NCBI GenBank assembly: GCA_902624095.1
Contig: CACNWB010000012.1
Location: forward strand, 1 to 49,838
Origin: an uncultured PS1 clade bacterium
Lineage (GTDB): Bacteria; Pseudomonadota; Alphaproteobacteria; RS24
DNA: 49,838 nucleotides
Reading direction: 5' to 3'
The first letter of the stretch is position 1; each line of letters starts with the position of its first letter. Below are positions 1 through 7,236 of the stretch, one piece after another. The notes under the pieces are model-generated. The model did no database searches and had not been told where the DNA came from. It saw only the letters and a program-made list of their open reading frames with translations. Position numbers and translations under genes: made by a program.

Positions 1-90
1 GGCCTATGTTTCGGGCCGAAGCCCAGTTCGCACTTAATCTCTCTTTATCTGGCGCCACAAGCGGCAGAATGACCAATTAAAACCAAGGCC

Positions 91-164
91 TGGAGCGGGT
101 GAAGGGAATCGAACCCTCATCTTCAGCTTGGAAGGCTGTTGCTCTACCATTGAGCTACACCCGC
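91..164 (-). tRNA. tRNA-Gly (TCC)
   Basis: Read on the minus strand, this 74-nt segment folds as a standard tRNA with a 7-bp acceptor stem starting GCGGGTG. It has a D arm (GCTCAATGGTAGAGC), an anticodon loop CTTCCAA giving anticodon TCC, a T arm containing GGTTCGATTCC, discriminator T and an encoded CCA end. It decodes GGA and, by wobble, GGG. It follows tRNA-Tyr by 78 nt on the same strand and is probably in the same transcript. A tyr-gly order is common upstream of tuf or secE/nusG genes, but the next gene lies outside the window. Confidence 0.96.
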
Positions 165-242
165 CTCTTGCCATCTGGCCCAATCACCCAGCCCTGCAAG
201 GCACCCAACCCATGTCGGTATCCTATGTCGGGCGGTTTCGGA

Positions 243-327
243 TGGTGGAGGGAGTTGGATTCGAACCAACGTAGGCATAGCCAACGGGTTTACAGCCCGT
301 CCCCTTTAGCCACTCGGGCATCCCTCC
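243..327 (-). tRNA. tRNA-Tyr (GTA)
   Basis: This 85-nt minus-strand tRNA has a long variable arm, as expected for a class II tRNA. The acceptor stem GGAGGGA pairs with TCCCTCC, and the anticodon loop contains GTA within CTGTAAA. The T loop is TTCGAAT, the discriminator is A and CCA is encoded. It is the first gene of a probable Tyr-Gly tRNA transcription unit. Confidence 0.96.
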
Positions 328-355
328 GTCCGAAAACCGAGCCAAAGATGCCCCA

Positions 356-384
356 CGTAAAACAGGGCCAAAACGCCGGTTCAA
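356..384 (-). promoter_or_regulatory. Candidate promoter for the tRNA-Tyr/Gly unit
   Basis: On the minus strand TTGAAC (379-384) is followed after 17 nt by TTTACG (356-361), about 29 nt upstream of the mature 5' end of tRNA-Tyr. The -35 matches the consensus well and the -10 only partly, which is common in alphaproteobacteria. The assignment is inference from position and similarity alone. Confidence 0.3.
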
Positions 385-527
385 TCAAAAAAAATCGTCT
401 CCTAAGCCCAAATTTCGGGCGCTTGCAATAAAGCAAATTCACCCGTTCGCGCCCTTCAAAATTTCAAAAATGGAAGAACGCGACCAAATGTTTGCACATC
501 AATATCGCTAGCCTTATAAGGGTTTGC

Positions 528-1304
528 ATGTCCAAGCGCAAGCCTAAGAATCAGCGAAAAAACAGCATGTCCGACAATCTGGACGCCCCGGTGAGGTTGT
601 ATGGCACGCATGCCGTTTGCGCCGCCCTGCAAAACCCGCTGCGGCGGGTGGTGAAACTAAGGGCAACGGCAAATGGTGTAAAGACCATTTCACATCTAAA
701 CGCCGCCCACAATCCGGCACCGGAACAATTTTCTCCACAGGAATTGGCGCGCCTCGTACCTCCCGATGCCGTGCATCAGGGGCTGGTGGCAGATGTATCT
801 CCCCTACCCGACACGAGCCTAGAAACCATTATGGCCCTTAAGCGTCCCATTATCGCGCTCGACCAGATTGTCGACCCGCGCAATGTAGGGGCAATTTTGC
901 GCGCGGCCGCCGTTTTTGGCGCGGCCGGCATTATTGTCACCCGCCGCCATTCACCACGAGCCGAGGGCGCCTTGGCGAAAACCGCCTCCGGCGCGCTGGA
1001 AATTGTGCCGATTGTCTCCGTCGCTAATCTCGCGCGCACGCTGTCCATACTGGCCAATTCGGGATTTTTGGTGTTGGGGCTTGATGAGCGCGGCAGCCGA
1101 ACCATTGATAGGATTGACACGAACCAGCCGCTCGCTTGCGTAATGGGCGCAGAAGGCAAGGGTTTGCGCCGCTTGACCCGCGAAACCTGCACCGAATTGG
1201 TACGCTTGCCCACAGGCGCGCCGAACACAGACATGCACAACAAATTTGCGACGCTAAACGTGGCGACCGCCGCCGCCATCACGCTATACGAGCTCACGCG
1301 CTGA
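528..1304 (+). CDS. rlmB: 23S rRNA (guanosine(2251)-2'-O)-methyltransferase RlmB (TrmH/SPOUT family)
   Basis: The 258-residue product is a SpoU-class RNA 2'-O-methyltransferase that uses S-adenosylmethionine on ribosomal RNA. A short basic N terminus is followed by the substrate-binding domain (VRLYGTHAVCAALQNPLRR). The knotted SPOUT catalytic domain contains motif 1 (DPRNVGAILRAA), motif 2 (VMGAEGKGLRRL) and motif 3 (NKFATLNVATAAAI). I chose the ATG at 528 because AAGGG lies five bases upstream. An in-frame ATG at 492 lacks this and another at 567 would remove basic residues. The gene is convergent with the CDGSH gene, with one base between the stop codons. RlmB is the best member of the family, but TrmH-family specificity cannot be proved from sequence alone. 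Confidence 0.88.
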   Translation: MSKRKPKNQRKNSMSDNLDAPVRLYGTHAVCAALQNPLRRVVKLRATANGVKTISHLNAAHNPAPEQFSPQELARLVPPDAVHQGLVADVSPLPDTSLETIMALKRPIIALDQIVDPRNVGAILRAAAVFGAAGIIVTRRHSPRAEGALAKTASGALEIVPIVSVANLARTLSILANSGFLVLGLDERGSRTIDRIDTNQPLACVMGAEGKGLRRLTRETCTELVRLPTGAPNTDMHNKFATLNVATAAAITLYELTR

Positions 1305-1305
1305 A

Positions 1306-1500
1306 TTAGAGTTGGTTGTGTGCGCCGTCGCACATGGGTTGTTTGGCGGTGGCCTTGCACCCGCGAAAATAAACCTCGTCGTCTTCTTCAGCCGTGAATG
1401 TCACAGGTTCAAAATTGGTATCTTGGTGCGACCCTTCGCAATGTGGCTGGCGAGCGGATTTCCCGCAATCGCACCAGAAATATGTTTTTTTCTCCAGCAC
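1306..1500 (-). CDS. CDGSH-type iron-sulfur protein, N terminus interrupted by TAA
   Basis: The 64-residue reading frame (GTG start, V-L-E-K-K) carries two CDGSH-like 2Fe-2S/zinc motifs. These are CDCGKSARQPHCEGSH at the N-terminal side and CKATAKQPMCDGAH at the C terminus. Small soluble proteins of this type bind 2Fe-2S clusters through three Cys and one His. Their partner here is unknown. Family members normally begin 15-20 residues earlier with a segment like QKAPF. That segment is present in frame (KAPFKEN, 1501-1521), but a TAA at 1522-1524 precedes it. Beyond the stop lie an in-frame ATG at 1543-1545 and a GGGGAG ribosome site. Either translation restarts at GTG 1500 (AAGGA four bases upstream) or the gene is a recent pseudogene. 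Confidence 0.7.
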   Translation of the reverse strand: MLEKKTYFWCDCGKSARQPHCEGSHQDTNFEPVTFTAEEDDEVYFRGCKATAKQPMCDGAHNQL

Positions 1501-1651
1501 GTTTTCCTTAAACGGTGCTTTTTAGGGGGTGTCTGCTTCATTCATAATGATCTCCCCAATGGCGAAATGCCGGATTATCGCATTGATATATAGAATCAAT
1601 AGATGCACGATCTCGCGAGCGATCTTCAGTTTTCATCAAAGAGGGAATGAA

Positions 1652-2127
1652 ATGACGACCCCGAACGTTCCAAAACTCGAAAAAGTTATGACAATGGCTG
1701 CCACCATCGACCCGCCGCAACAGGTGGGTGACGATCTCAGCATTTACAATGTGCCAGGGGGGACAATTTTGGGTGACGGTTTCACCGCAGCGATAATCGC
1801 ACCGTCGGCTGACTGGGCGCGGCCTGTCAGCGCCAGTGTGATAGGTTTGGACGTGCGGCTGAGCGCGCTTACCGAGACCGGGCGCTACTTGTATCTGACC
1901 TATAGCGGTAGGGTGGTTATTAATGACGAGGTCGCACCGAAAATGGTCAGCGGCGAGGAAATTCAAGGCTCGGAAATGTATTTCACCACCAATCCAGTTG
2001 TAAAAACCAACGACCCCGACTTGCTTGGATGAACGACACGATTTTTGTCGGCAGAATGCAACGCAACACAATGGCAGGGGCCAATGGGCAGGGGCATCTT
2101 GTCTATGACATCTACAAGGTCATCTAG
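1652..2127 (+). pseudogene. DUF3237 family protein, disrupted by a -1 frameshift
   Basis: The start is ATG 1652 with AGAGGGA upstream. Residues 1-125 match the DUF3237 barrel family (IYNVPGGTILGDGF, SADWARPVSASVIGLDVRL, YLYLTYSGRV, EMYFTTNPVVKTND). The frame ends at TGA 2030-2032. In the -1 frame, starting with TGG at 2026, translation continues for 33 codons to TAG 2125. That stretch encodes WMNDTIFVGRM and GHLVYDIYKVI, the C terminus such proteins need. One missing T near 2024-2026 would restore a protein of about 158 residues. The site has no classical slippery heptamer, so a real or assembly-derived deletion is more likely than programmed frameshifting. The molecular function of DUF3237 is unknown. 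The gene is divergent from the CDGSH gene. Confidence 0.8.
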
Positions 2128-2144
2128 CAAAAACCGGCCAGGCG

Positions 2145-2176
2145 AAAAAAAAACCCCCGCCCTAGGGCGGGGGTTT
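2145..2176 (-). terminator. Intrinsic terminator of the thiolase gene (bidirectional hairpin)
   Basis: A perfect GC-rich inverted repeat (CCCCCGCCC-TA-GGGCGGGGG, 2154-2173) is followed on the minus strand by a run of nine T. On the plus strand the T run is only three, so it mainly ends the thiolase transcript. It may also help to end the DUF3237 transcript. Confidence 0.9.
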
Positions 2177-2194
2177 ATCCTTCAAGTGATTGAC

Positions 2195-3370
2195 TTATTG
2201 AAGGTTTTCAATAATCGTGACATTTGCCATGCCACCACCCTCGCACATGGTTTGCAGGCCGAATTTACCGCCCCGACGCTTGAGCGCATGGACCAGGGTA
2301 GTCATCAGCTTGGTGCCTGACCCGCCCAGGGGATGGCCCAGCGCAATCGCGCCGCCGTGAATATTCAGACGCTCTTCATCAACGCCCAGTTCCTTAGCAA
2401 AAGCCACTGGCACCGAACCGAAGGCTTCATTCACTTCGTAAACGTCTATATCGTTGACCGACATGCCAGTTTTTTCCAACGCCTTTTTGACCGCCGGAAT
2501 CGGCGCTTCAAGCATGATCACTGGGTCGTGCCCTAGCACCGACAAATGGATGATTTTGGCAAGCGGTTTAACGCCCAGTTTTTTGAGGCCGTCTTCATTG
2601 ACAATCATCACGCCCGAGGCGCCGTCACAAATCTGGCTGGATGAGGCAGCAGTCATCATGCCATCTTCGGCCAACAGCTTCACGCCTTGAATACCTTCAA
2701 GGCTGGCATCAAAACGAATGCCTTCATCGACTTTGTGCATTTCCTTTTCGCCATCTTCATTAGTCACTTCGACGGCAAGGATTTCTTCTTCAAATGCACC
2801 GGCTTGTGTGGCGGCAATGGCGCGCTGGTGACTGCGATAGGCATAGGCGTCAATATCGTCCCTGCTCAGCTCGTATTTTTTGGCGACCATTTCCGCGCCA
2901 GCAAACTGGCTGAACTGAACATTCGGATATTTCTGCTTCATCTCCTCACTGACGTAAAATCCGTGGCCTTCTTTGAACGGCAACGAAATTGGTAGGCCCA
3001 TCGGCACGCGGCTCATGCTCTCGACACCAGCAGCGATAACGCAGTCCATTGTGCCCGACATAACAGCTTGCGCGGCAAAATGAATGCTCTGCTGGCTCGA
3101 CCCGCATTGGCGGTCGACAGAAGTTGCAGGCACGCTTTCCGGCAGGCGCGATGACAAAACCGCATTGCGGCCGATATTTGCCGCCTGTTCGCCGGCCTGA
3201 CCCACGCAACCCATAATGACATCCTCGACTAGTTCTGGATCTGCGCCGGAACGATCCAGCAATTCATTAATGACTTGACCCGCCAAATCAGCCGGATGCC
3301 AATCCTTGAGTTTGCCGTCGCGACGCCCACCGGCGGTGCGCACTGCGGCAACGATATATGCTTCAGCCAT
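2195..3370 (-). CDS. Acetyl-CoA acetyltransferase / 3-ketoacyl-CoA thiolase
   Basis: The product is a 391-residue thiolase of usual length. Thiolases cleave 3-ketoacyl-CoA with CoA or condense acetyl-CoA, in the cytoplasm. The nucleophile is Cys89 in SVDRQCGSSQQ. The catalytic His346 is in GGAIALGHPLGGSGT. The second Cys376 is in TMCEGGGMANV. The start at 3370 is set by AGGAG eight bases upstream (GGAGATTAAAATG). A longer frame to 3433 has no ribosome site. The gene is monocistronic, divergent from the nitronate monooxygenase-like gene, and ended by a strong hairpin. The GEQAANIGRNAVL segment suggests the long-chain or catabolic thiolase branch rather than PhaA, but chain-length preference cannot be read from the sequence. 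Confidence 0.92.
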   Translation of the reverse strand: MAEAYIVAAVRTAGGRRDGKLKDWHPADLAGQVINELLDRSGADPELVEDVIMGCVGQAGEQAANIGRNAVLSSRLPESVPATSVDRQCGSSQQSIHFAAQAVMSGTMDCVIAAGVESMSRVPMGLPISLPFKEGHGFYVSEEMKQKYPNVQFSQFAGAEMVAKKYELSRDDIDAYAYRSHQRAIAATQAGAFEEEILAVEVTNEDGEKEMHKVDEGIRFDASLEGIQGVKLLAEDGMMTAASSSQICDGASGVMIVNEDGLKKLGVKPLAKIIHLSVLGHDPVIMLEAPIPAVKKALEKTGMSVNDIDVYEVNEAFGSVPVAFAKELGVDEERLNIHGGAIALGHPLGGSGTKLMTTLVHALKRRGGKFGLQTMCEGGGMANVTIIENLQ

Positions 3371-3396
3371 TTTAATCTCCTGTTTATAGCTTTCCC

Positions 3397-3408
3397 TTGG
3401 TTTACCAA
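3397..3408. promoter_or_regulatory. Candidate operator palindrome in the thiolase/NMO divergent promoter region
   Basis: TTGGT-TT-ACCAA is a 12-bp dyad 27 bp upstream of the thiolase start, within the 171-bp region shared with the divergent oxidoreductase gene. Position and symmetry fit a repressor site, for example for a TetR- or GntR-type fatty-acid regulator, but no regulator gene is nearby. The reading is inference. Confidence 0.25.
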
Positions 3409-3541
3409 ACCGAAACGGGGGGCGACAAGTCATAATTCTGCCGCGGCACGAAAGCCGGAAAAAATAAAGAGGGTTTTATTTCATCGTCTTTGCGCTTACC
3501 GTACAGCCATCTTGAATTTGGTTCTTTTACGGGAGAGAGAA

Positions 3542-4516
3542 ATGAAGACGCGTATTACAGAACTTTTCGGCATTGAGCATCCAGTCATTCAAGGCGGCAT
3601 GCACTATGTCGGTTTCGCTGAAATGGCTGCGGCTGTTTCAAATGCTGGTGGATTAGGCATAATAACTGGCCTCACTCAAAAGACGCCGAAAGACCTGGCA
3701 AATGAAATTGCCCGCTGCAAAGATATGACCGACAAGCCTCTCGGTGTAAATCTAACATTTCTCCCAGGTTTTGAAGATCCAGATTATCCCGGCTATATCG
3801 AGGCGATCGTGGCCCAAGACATAAAAATTGTAGAAACTGCCGGGCGCAGTCCAGAGCAATATATGCCGTCGCTCAAAGAGGCTGGTATTAAGGTTATTCA
3901 CAAATGCACCTCCGTGCGCCATTCGCTCAAGGCCGAAAAGATCGGCTGTGATGCTGTCAGCGTTGATGGCTTTGAGTGCGGCGGGCATCCGGGCGAAGAC
4001 GACATTCCAAACATGATCCTGCTGCCGCGCGCGGCGGAAGAATTGAGCATTCCCTTTGTTGCATCAGGCGGCATGGGCAATGCCAAGCAATTGGTCGCAG
4101 CGCTGGCGCTGGGTGCCGACGGCATTAACATGGGTACGCGCTTCATCGCCACCAAAGAGGCTCCGGTTCACCAGAATGTTAAAGACGCTCTGGTTGCTGC
4201 ATCAGAATTGGACACTGAATTGGTTATGCGTCCTTTGCGAAATACTGAACGGGTGCTGAAAAATGATGCTGTAGACCGCATTCTTGAGAAAGAAAAATCA
4301 CTTGGTGATGACCTCAAAATTAACGATATCATGGACGAAGTCGCCGGTGTGTATCCAAAAATTATGTTGGATGGTGACATGGACGCGGGCGCCTGGAGTT
4401 GCGGTATGGTTGCGGGACTTATCCATGACGTGCCGAGCTGCAAGGAACTCATTGACGCAATGATGAAAGAGGCGGACGAAATTATCAAATCGCGCTTGTC
4501 GAAATTTGCCGCCTAA
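3542..4516 (+). CDS. Nitronate monooxygenase-type FMN oxidoreductase
   Basis: The 324-residue TIM-barrel protein belongs to the 2-nitropropane dioxygenase/NMO family, with related FabK-type enoyl reductases as the alternative. N-terminal IEHPVIQGGMHYVG, the central SVDGFECGGHPGEDD loop and the FMN-phosphate site VASGGMGNAKQL...ALGADGINMGTRF are all present in order. The family oxidises nitronates with O2 or acts on related alpha-carbonyl substrates. The start at 3542 has GGGAGAGAG directly upstream. The frame extends back to 3275, but that part overlaps the divergent thiolase. The gene stands alone and ends in a strong terminator. Its position opposite a thiolase hints at acyl-CoA or detoxification metabolism. 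Confidence 0.82.
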   Translation: MKTRITELFGIEHPVIQGGMHYVGFAEMAAAVSNAGGLGIITGLTQKTPKDLANEIARCKDMTDKPLGVNLTFLPGFEDPDYPGYIEAIVAQDIKIVETAGRSPEQYMPSLKEAGIKVIHKCTSVRHSLKAEKIGCDAVSVDGFECGGHPGEDDIPNMILLPRAAEELSIPFVASGGMGNAKQLVAALALGADGINMGTRFIATKEAPVHQNVKDALVAASELDTELVMRPLRNTERVLKNDAVDRILEKEKSLGDDLKINDIMDEVAGVYPKIMLDGDMDAGAWSCGMVAGLIHDVPSCKELIDAMMKEADEIIKSRLSKFAA

Positions 4517-4537
4517 TCGGAAGCATATTTGACATCA

Positions 4538-4567
4538 AACGGGGGTCTTTTGGCCCCCGTTTTTTTG
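4538..4567 (+). terminator. Intrinsic terminator after the nitronate monooxygenase-like gene
   Basis: ACGGGGG and CCCCCGT form the stem with a short TCTTTTGG loop, followed by seven or more T on the plus strand. It lies 22 bases after the stop codon. Confidence 0.92.
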
Positions 4568-4585
4568 TTCGCGAATCTATGTGCT

Positions 4586-6529
4586 TTACGGCGTAACGAT
4601 ATTGAACCACGGATCAAATTCCTGCATACGCCCAAATACGCGCGTCAATGCCAGCGGATTACCCGAAAACTTTACATTGCCCAGCACAATTTCCTTGGCA
4701 AAATTAGTCTCCCCGAGCGCGACGCGATTAAACAGCGCGCGGGTGAGTTTCAAGCTTGCATTAGCTTCGGGGTCTTGCTTACCCGGAATATTATTGAGCA
4801 CGCTGTTTTCGAGCGACAGCACAAATTGTTCATCCGTATCAGTGAAATCAAGATTGATTTTGACCTTCAAATCATCCGCGTCCTCGGGGTCAAAGCGCAC
4901 GCCCATAAAGTCTAGAAACATAAATGTCGGTACGCTGGCGATGAGATCCCGGCTGACGGTACGCACGCGCTCCGGTTTCAAAATACCGCGCCGCAATTCC
5001 TGCGCGCCGGTCAGGTAGAAATTACGCCACGGCCCGCTTTCCGCCTGGTAGCCCATTTGCTCATAAGAATCGGCCAGCAAATTTTTGGCAGGTTCATTGT
5101 CGGGCGCGGCAAACACCAGATGATTGAGCAACTCTGCGGACCAACGATATTCACCCGCATCAAAAGCTGTTTGTGCGTTTGCCATGACACCTTCCGCACC
5201 GCCTGCCAGCGCGACATATTTTTCCGCGCGTACGGAAGGTGCCAGCGGGTTGAGGTTTGCGGGCACGGCATCGAAATAGCCCAGGTAGAAATTATAAACC
5301 GCTCGCACATTATGGCTCACCGTGCCGTAATAATCGCGGTTGTAAAACTCCTGTCGCAAGCTGGGCGGCAGGTCGAGCATGTTTGAAATTTCGGTGGACG
5401 TATAACCGCTATTCATGAGCCGCACAGTCTGGTCGTGCATAAAGCGGTACATGTCGCGCTGCTTAGAAATATACTCAAACGCGTCTTTGCGGCCCCAGCG
5501 CGGCCAGTGGTGGCTGCCAAAGGCCAAATCCATTCGGTCGCCGAACAGTTCCAACGTATCGGTTAAATGCCGTGACCAAATCAGCGCATCGCGGGTTTTG
5601 GCTCCGCGCGGCGTATACAGATTATGCATTACCGCATTCACTTCCTCAGCGACGCACAAGGCCTTGAACTCCGGCAGATAGAAAATAAATTCCGCCGGTG
5701 CTTCGGCTCCCGGCACGTTTTGAAACTCGAAAGTCACGCCGTCCAGAACCAGTTTCTGTCCGGTCGCCGTAACAACATCCGTCGGGGTCAGAAGCGATAT
5801 TGTGCCAAATGCCACACCCTTGCCCAAGCCGCTGTCAACATTGCCCTGAACCGAGGCTGGCAGCAGATTACCGAACATATAGGTCGCACGCCGTCCCATC
5901 GCGTTGCCGGCGATCACGTTTTCGCTGGCCGCTTCCTCAACGAAACCCGCAGGTGCCACAAAGCGTATTTTGCCCGACGCCAAATCTTCTTCATTTGCCA
6001 GGGCGCGAATTCCGCCAAAATGATCGACATGGCTGTGTGTTGATAAAATCGCTTTGATCGGACGCTTGCCGAAATGCTCGTCGACGACTTCCATGGCCGC
6101 GCGAACGGTTTCGGTCGCCGTCAGAGGGTCAACAATTATCCAGCCCGTATCGCCTTCAATCAATGTCATATTGGCGAGGTCAAACCCGCGTATCTGGTAA
6201 ATGCGGTCGGTAACCTGAAAGAGCCCGTAAATGGCGTTTAATTGTGCTTGCCGCCAAAGGCTAGGATTGACCGTATCAGGGCGCGGGCCATTCAGATAGT
6301 CCAGCCCGCTCATATCCCAGATAATTTCACCATTATCGTTTTTGATGATGAGGGGGTCGGGTCGCGCAATCAGACCGCGTTTTGCTAATTCGAAATCTTC
6401 CGTATCGTCGAAAGGCAAGCTGGTCAGCACCTGCGCCTGGGCTTCCTTGGTGGCCTGCGTTGCCGGTTTGCCGGCAAGGGCCGTGTTCGCGGCCAGAACA
6501 AGCGCGGCTCCAATAAATATATACTTCAT
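4586..6529 (-). CDS. Secreted metallo-beta-lactamase-fold alkyl sulfatase (SdsA/BDS1 type)
   Basis: The 647-residue protein begins with a signal peptide (MKYIFIGAALVLAANTALA, cut after ALA), so it acts in the periplasm or outside. Residues about 100-330 are a metallo-beta-lactamase domain with the binuclear zinc motif THSHVDHFGG (His165, His167, Asp169, His170). They are followed by the alkyl-sulfatase dimerisation domain (DLPPSLRQEFYNRDYYGTV...NPLAPSVRAEKY) and a C-terminal SCP2-like sterol-carrier domain. This is the SdsA1 architecture, which hydrolyses primary alkyl sulfates such as SDS to alcohol and sulfate. GGGAGACACTCAC precedes the ATG. It lies 23 nt after the GST gene, so it is probably the last gene of the pssA-trhO-GST run. 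Confidence 0.9.
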   Translation of the reverse strand: MKYIFIGAALVLAANTALAGKPATQATKEAQAQVLTSLPFDDTEDFELAKRGLIARPDPLIIKNDNGEIIWDMSGLDYLNGPRPDTVNPSLWRQAQLNAIYGLFQVTDRIYQIRGFDLANMTLIEGDTGWIIVDPLTATETVRAAMEVVDEHFGKRPIKAILSTHSHVDHFGGIRALANEEDLASGKIRFVAPAGFVEEAASENVIAGNAMGRRATYMFGNLLPASVQGNVDSGLGKGVAFGTISLLTPTDVVTATGQKLVLDGVTFEFQNVPGAEAPAEFIFYLPEFKALCVAEEVNAVMHNLYTPRGAKTRDALIWSRHLTDTLELFGDRMDLAFGSHHWPRWGRKDAFEYISKQRDMYRFMHDQTVRLMNSGYTSTEISNMLDLPPSLRQEFYNRDYYGTVSHNVRAVYNFYLGYFDAVPANLNPLAPSVRAEKYVALAGGAEGVMANAQTAFDAGEYRWSAELLNHLVFAAPDNEPAKNLLADSYEQMGYQAESGPWRNFYLTGAQELRRGILKPERVRTVSRDLIASVPTFMFLDFMGVRFDPEDADDLKVKINLDFTDTDEQFVLSLENSVLNNIPGKQDPEANASLKLTRALFNRVALGETNFAKEIVLGNVKFSGNPLALTRVFGRMQEFDPWFNIVTP

Positions 6530-6552
6530 GTGAGTGTCTCCCTTAGAAGTCT

Positions 6553-7236
6553 TTAAGGCATGTTTTTGCTGTCGCCAGATATTTGCGGCGCAAAAATTTT
6601 CCCCGCACTGCCCGATTGCCAGCGGTCATATTTTTCCATTACGCTCAAAAATAGCGGCAAATCCAGAAAAGCTGTCAGCCATTTCTGCACATTTGGCAGG
6701 CCTAGCTCTTCATCGAACCAGACAGGATCGGCTATCCGGTACTGGCGCACAAAAGGTAGCACCGCAATATCGGCAAAGCCCAGACGCGCCCTACCAATCC
6801 AGCCATTTTTCAGATGCGGCTCCAGCTCTGCCAATACGTCGCGGGCCGCTGAACGGTGGGCTTTGGCGTCGGCATCGTCATAGCGGCTGGCATATTTATA
6901 TCTGTCCAGATGATGCTTGAATATGTTGTCAAACAAAGCCACCCGGCTTTGCGGGTCGGGAACACCAAGCCAGCCGAATGGATCATGCTGCGCCAGCGCC
7001 CAGTGCATCACATCAAGACTTTCATCAATCACCCGGCCACCCGGCAGATGCAGCACTGGCACCGTTCCTTTTTGCGACAGCGCCAGCATTTCCGTCGGCT
7101 TGTCGCGCAAAAGCACCTCGCGCAATTCACACGCAATACCGGCCACCCCCAGGGCCATGCGCGCGCGCATTGCGTAGGGGCACCGCCTGAAACTGTACAG
7201 CACCGGCAATTCGCGCCCGTTTTGTAGCCGGATCAA
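6553..7236 (-). CDS. Glutathione S-transferase family protein
   Basis: The 227-residue protein has an N-terminal thioredoxin-fold domain with SFRRCPYAMRARMAL (Cys19). It also has GTVPVLHLPGGRVIDESLDVMHW (cis-Pro and the ES glutathione-binding motif) and an all-helical C-terminal domain. Such cysteine-type GSTs use glutathione in thiol transfer or reduction. The substrate is unknown. The start codon is TTG (7234-7236), overlapping the TGA stop of trhO (TTGA). No ATG lies upstream in frame before trhO-coding sequence, and residues just after it are already family-like. Translational coupling to trhO is therefore likely. Confidence 0.85.
   Translation of the reverse strand: MIRLQNGRELPVLYSFRRCPYAMRARMALGVAGIACELREVLLRDKPTEMLALSQKGTVPVLHLPGGRVIDESLDVMHWALAQHDPFGWLGVPDPQSRVALFDNIFKHHLDRYKYASRYDDADAKAHRSAARDVLAELEPHLKNGWIGRARLGFADIAVLPFVRQYRIADPVWFDEELGLPNVQKWLTAFLDLPLFLSVMEKYDRWQSGSAGKIFAPQISGDSKNMP

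Noticed and set aside
99-431. 110-residue plus-strand open frame containing ELDSNQRRHSQRVYSPSPLATRAS-like sequence
   Set aside because: It is the antisense translation of tRNA-Gly and tRNA-Tyr, a well-known spurious pattern, and has no ribosome site.
776-1360. 194-residue minus-strand open frame
   Set aside because: It is antisense to rlmB and overlaps the end of the CDGSH gene; composition is Ser/Arg-rich with no family features.
2021-2035. Programmed -1 ribosomal frameshifting in the DUF3237 gene
   Set aside because: There is no X XXY YYZ slippery heptamer at the junction and no obvious downstream stem or pseudoknot. A one-base deletion is simpler.
3275-3541. N-terminal extension of the nitronate monooxygenase-like gene
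   Set aside because: It would overlap the thiolase start, and the sequence before 3542 is unlike the family. A good ribosome site sits just before 3542.
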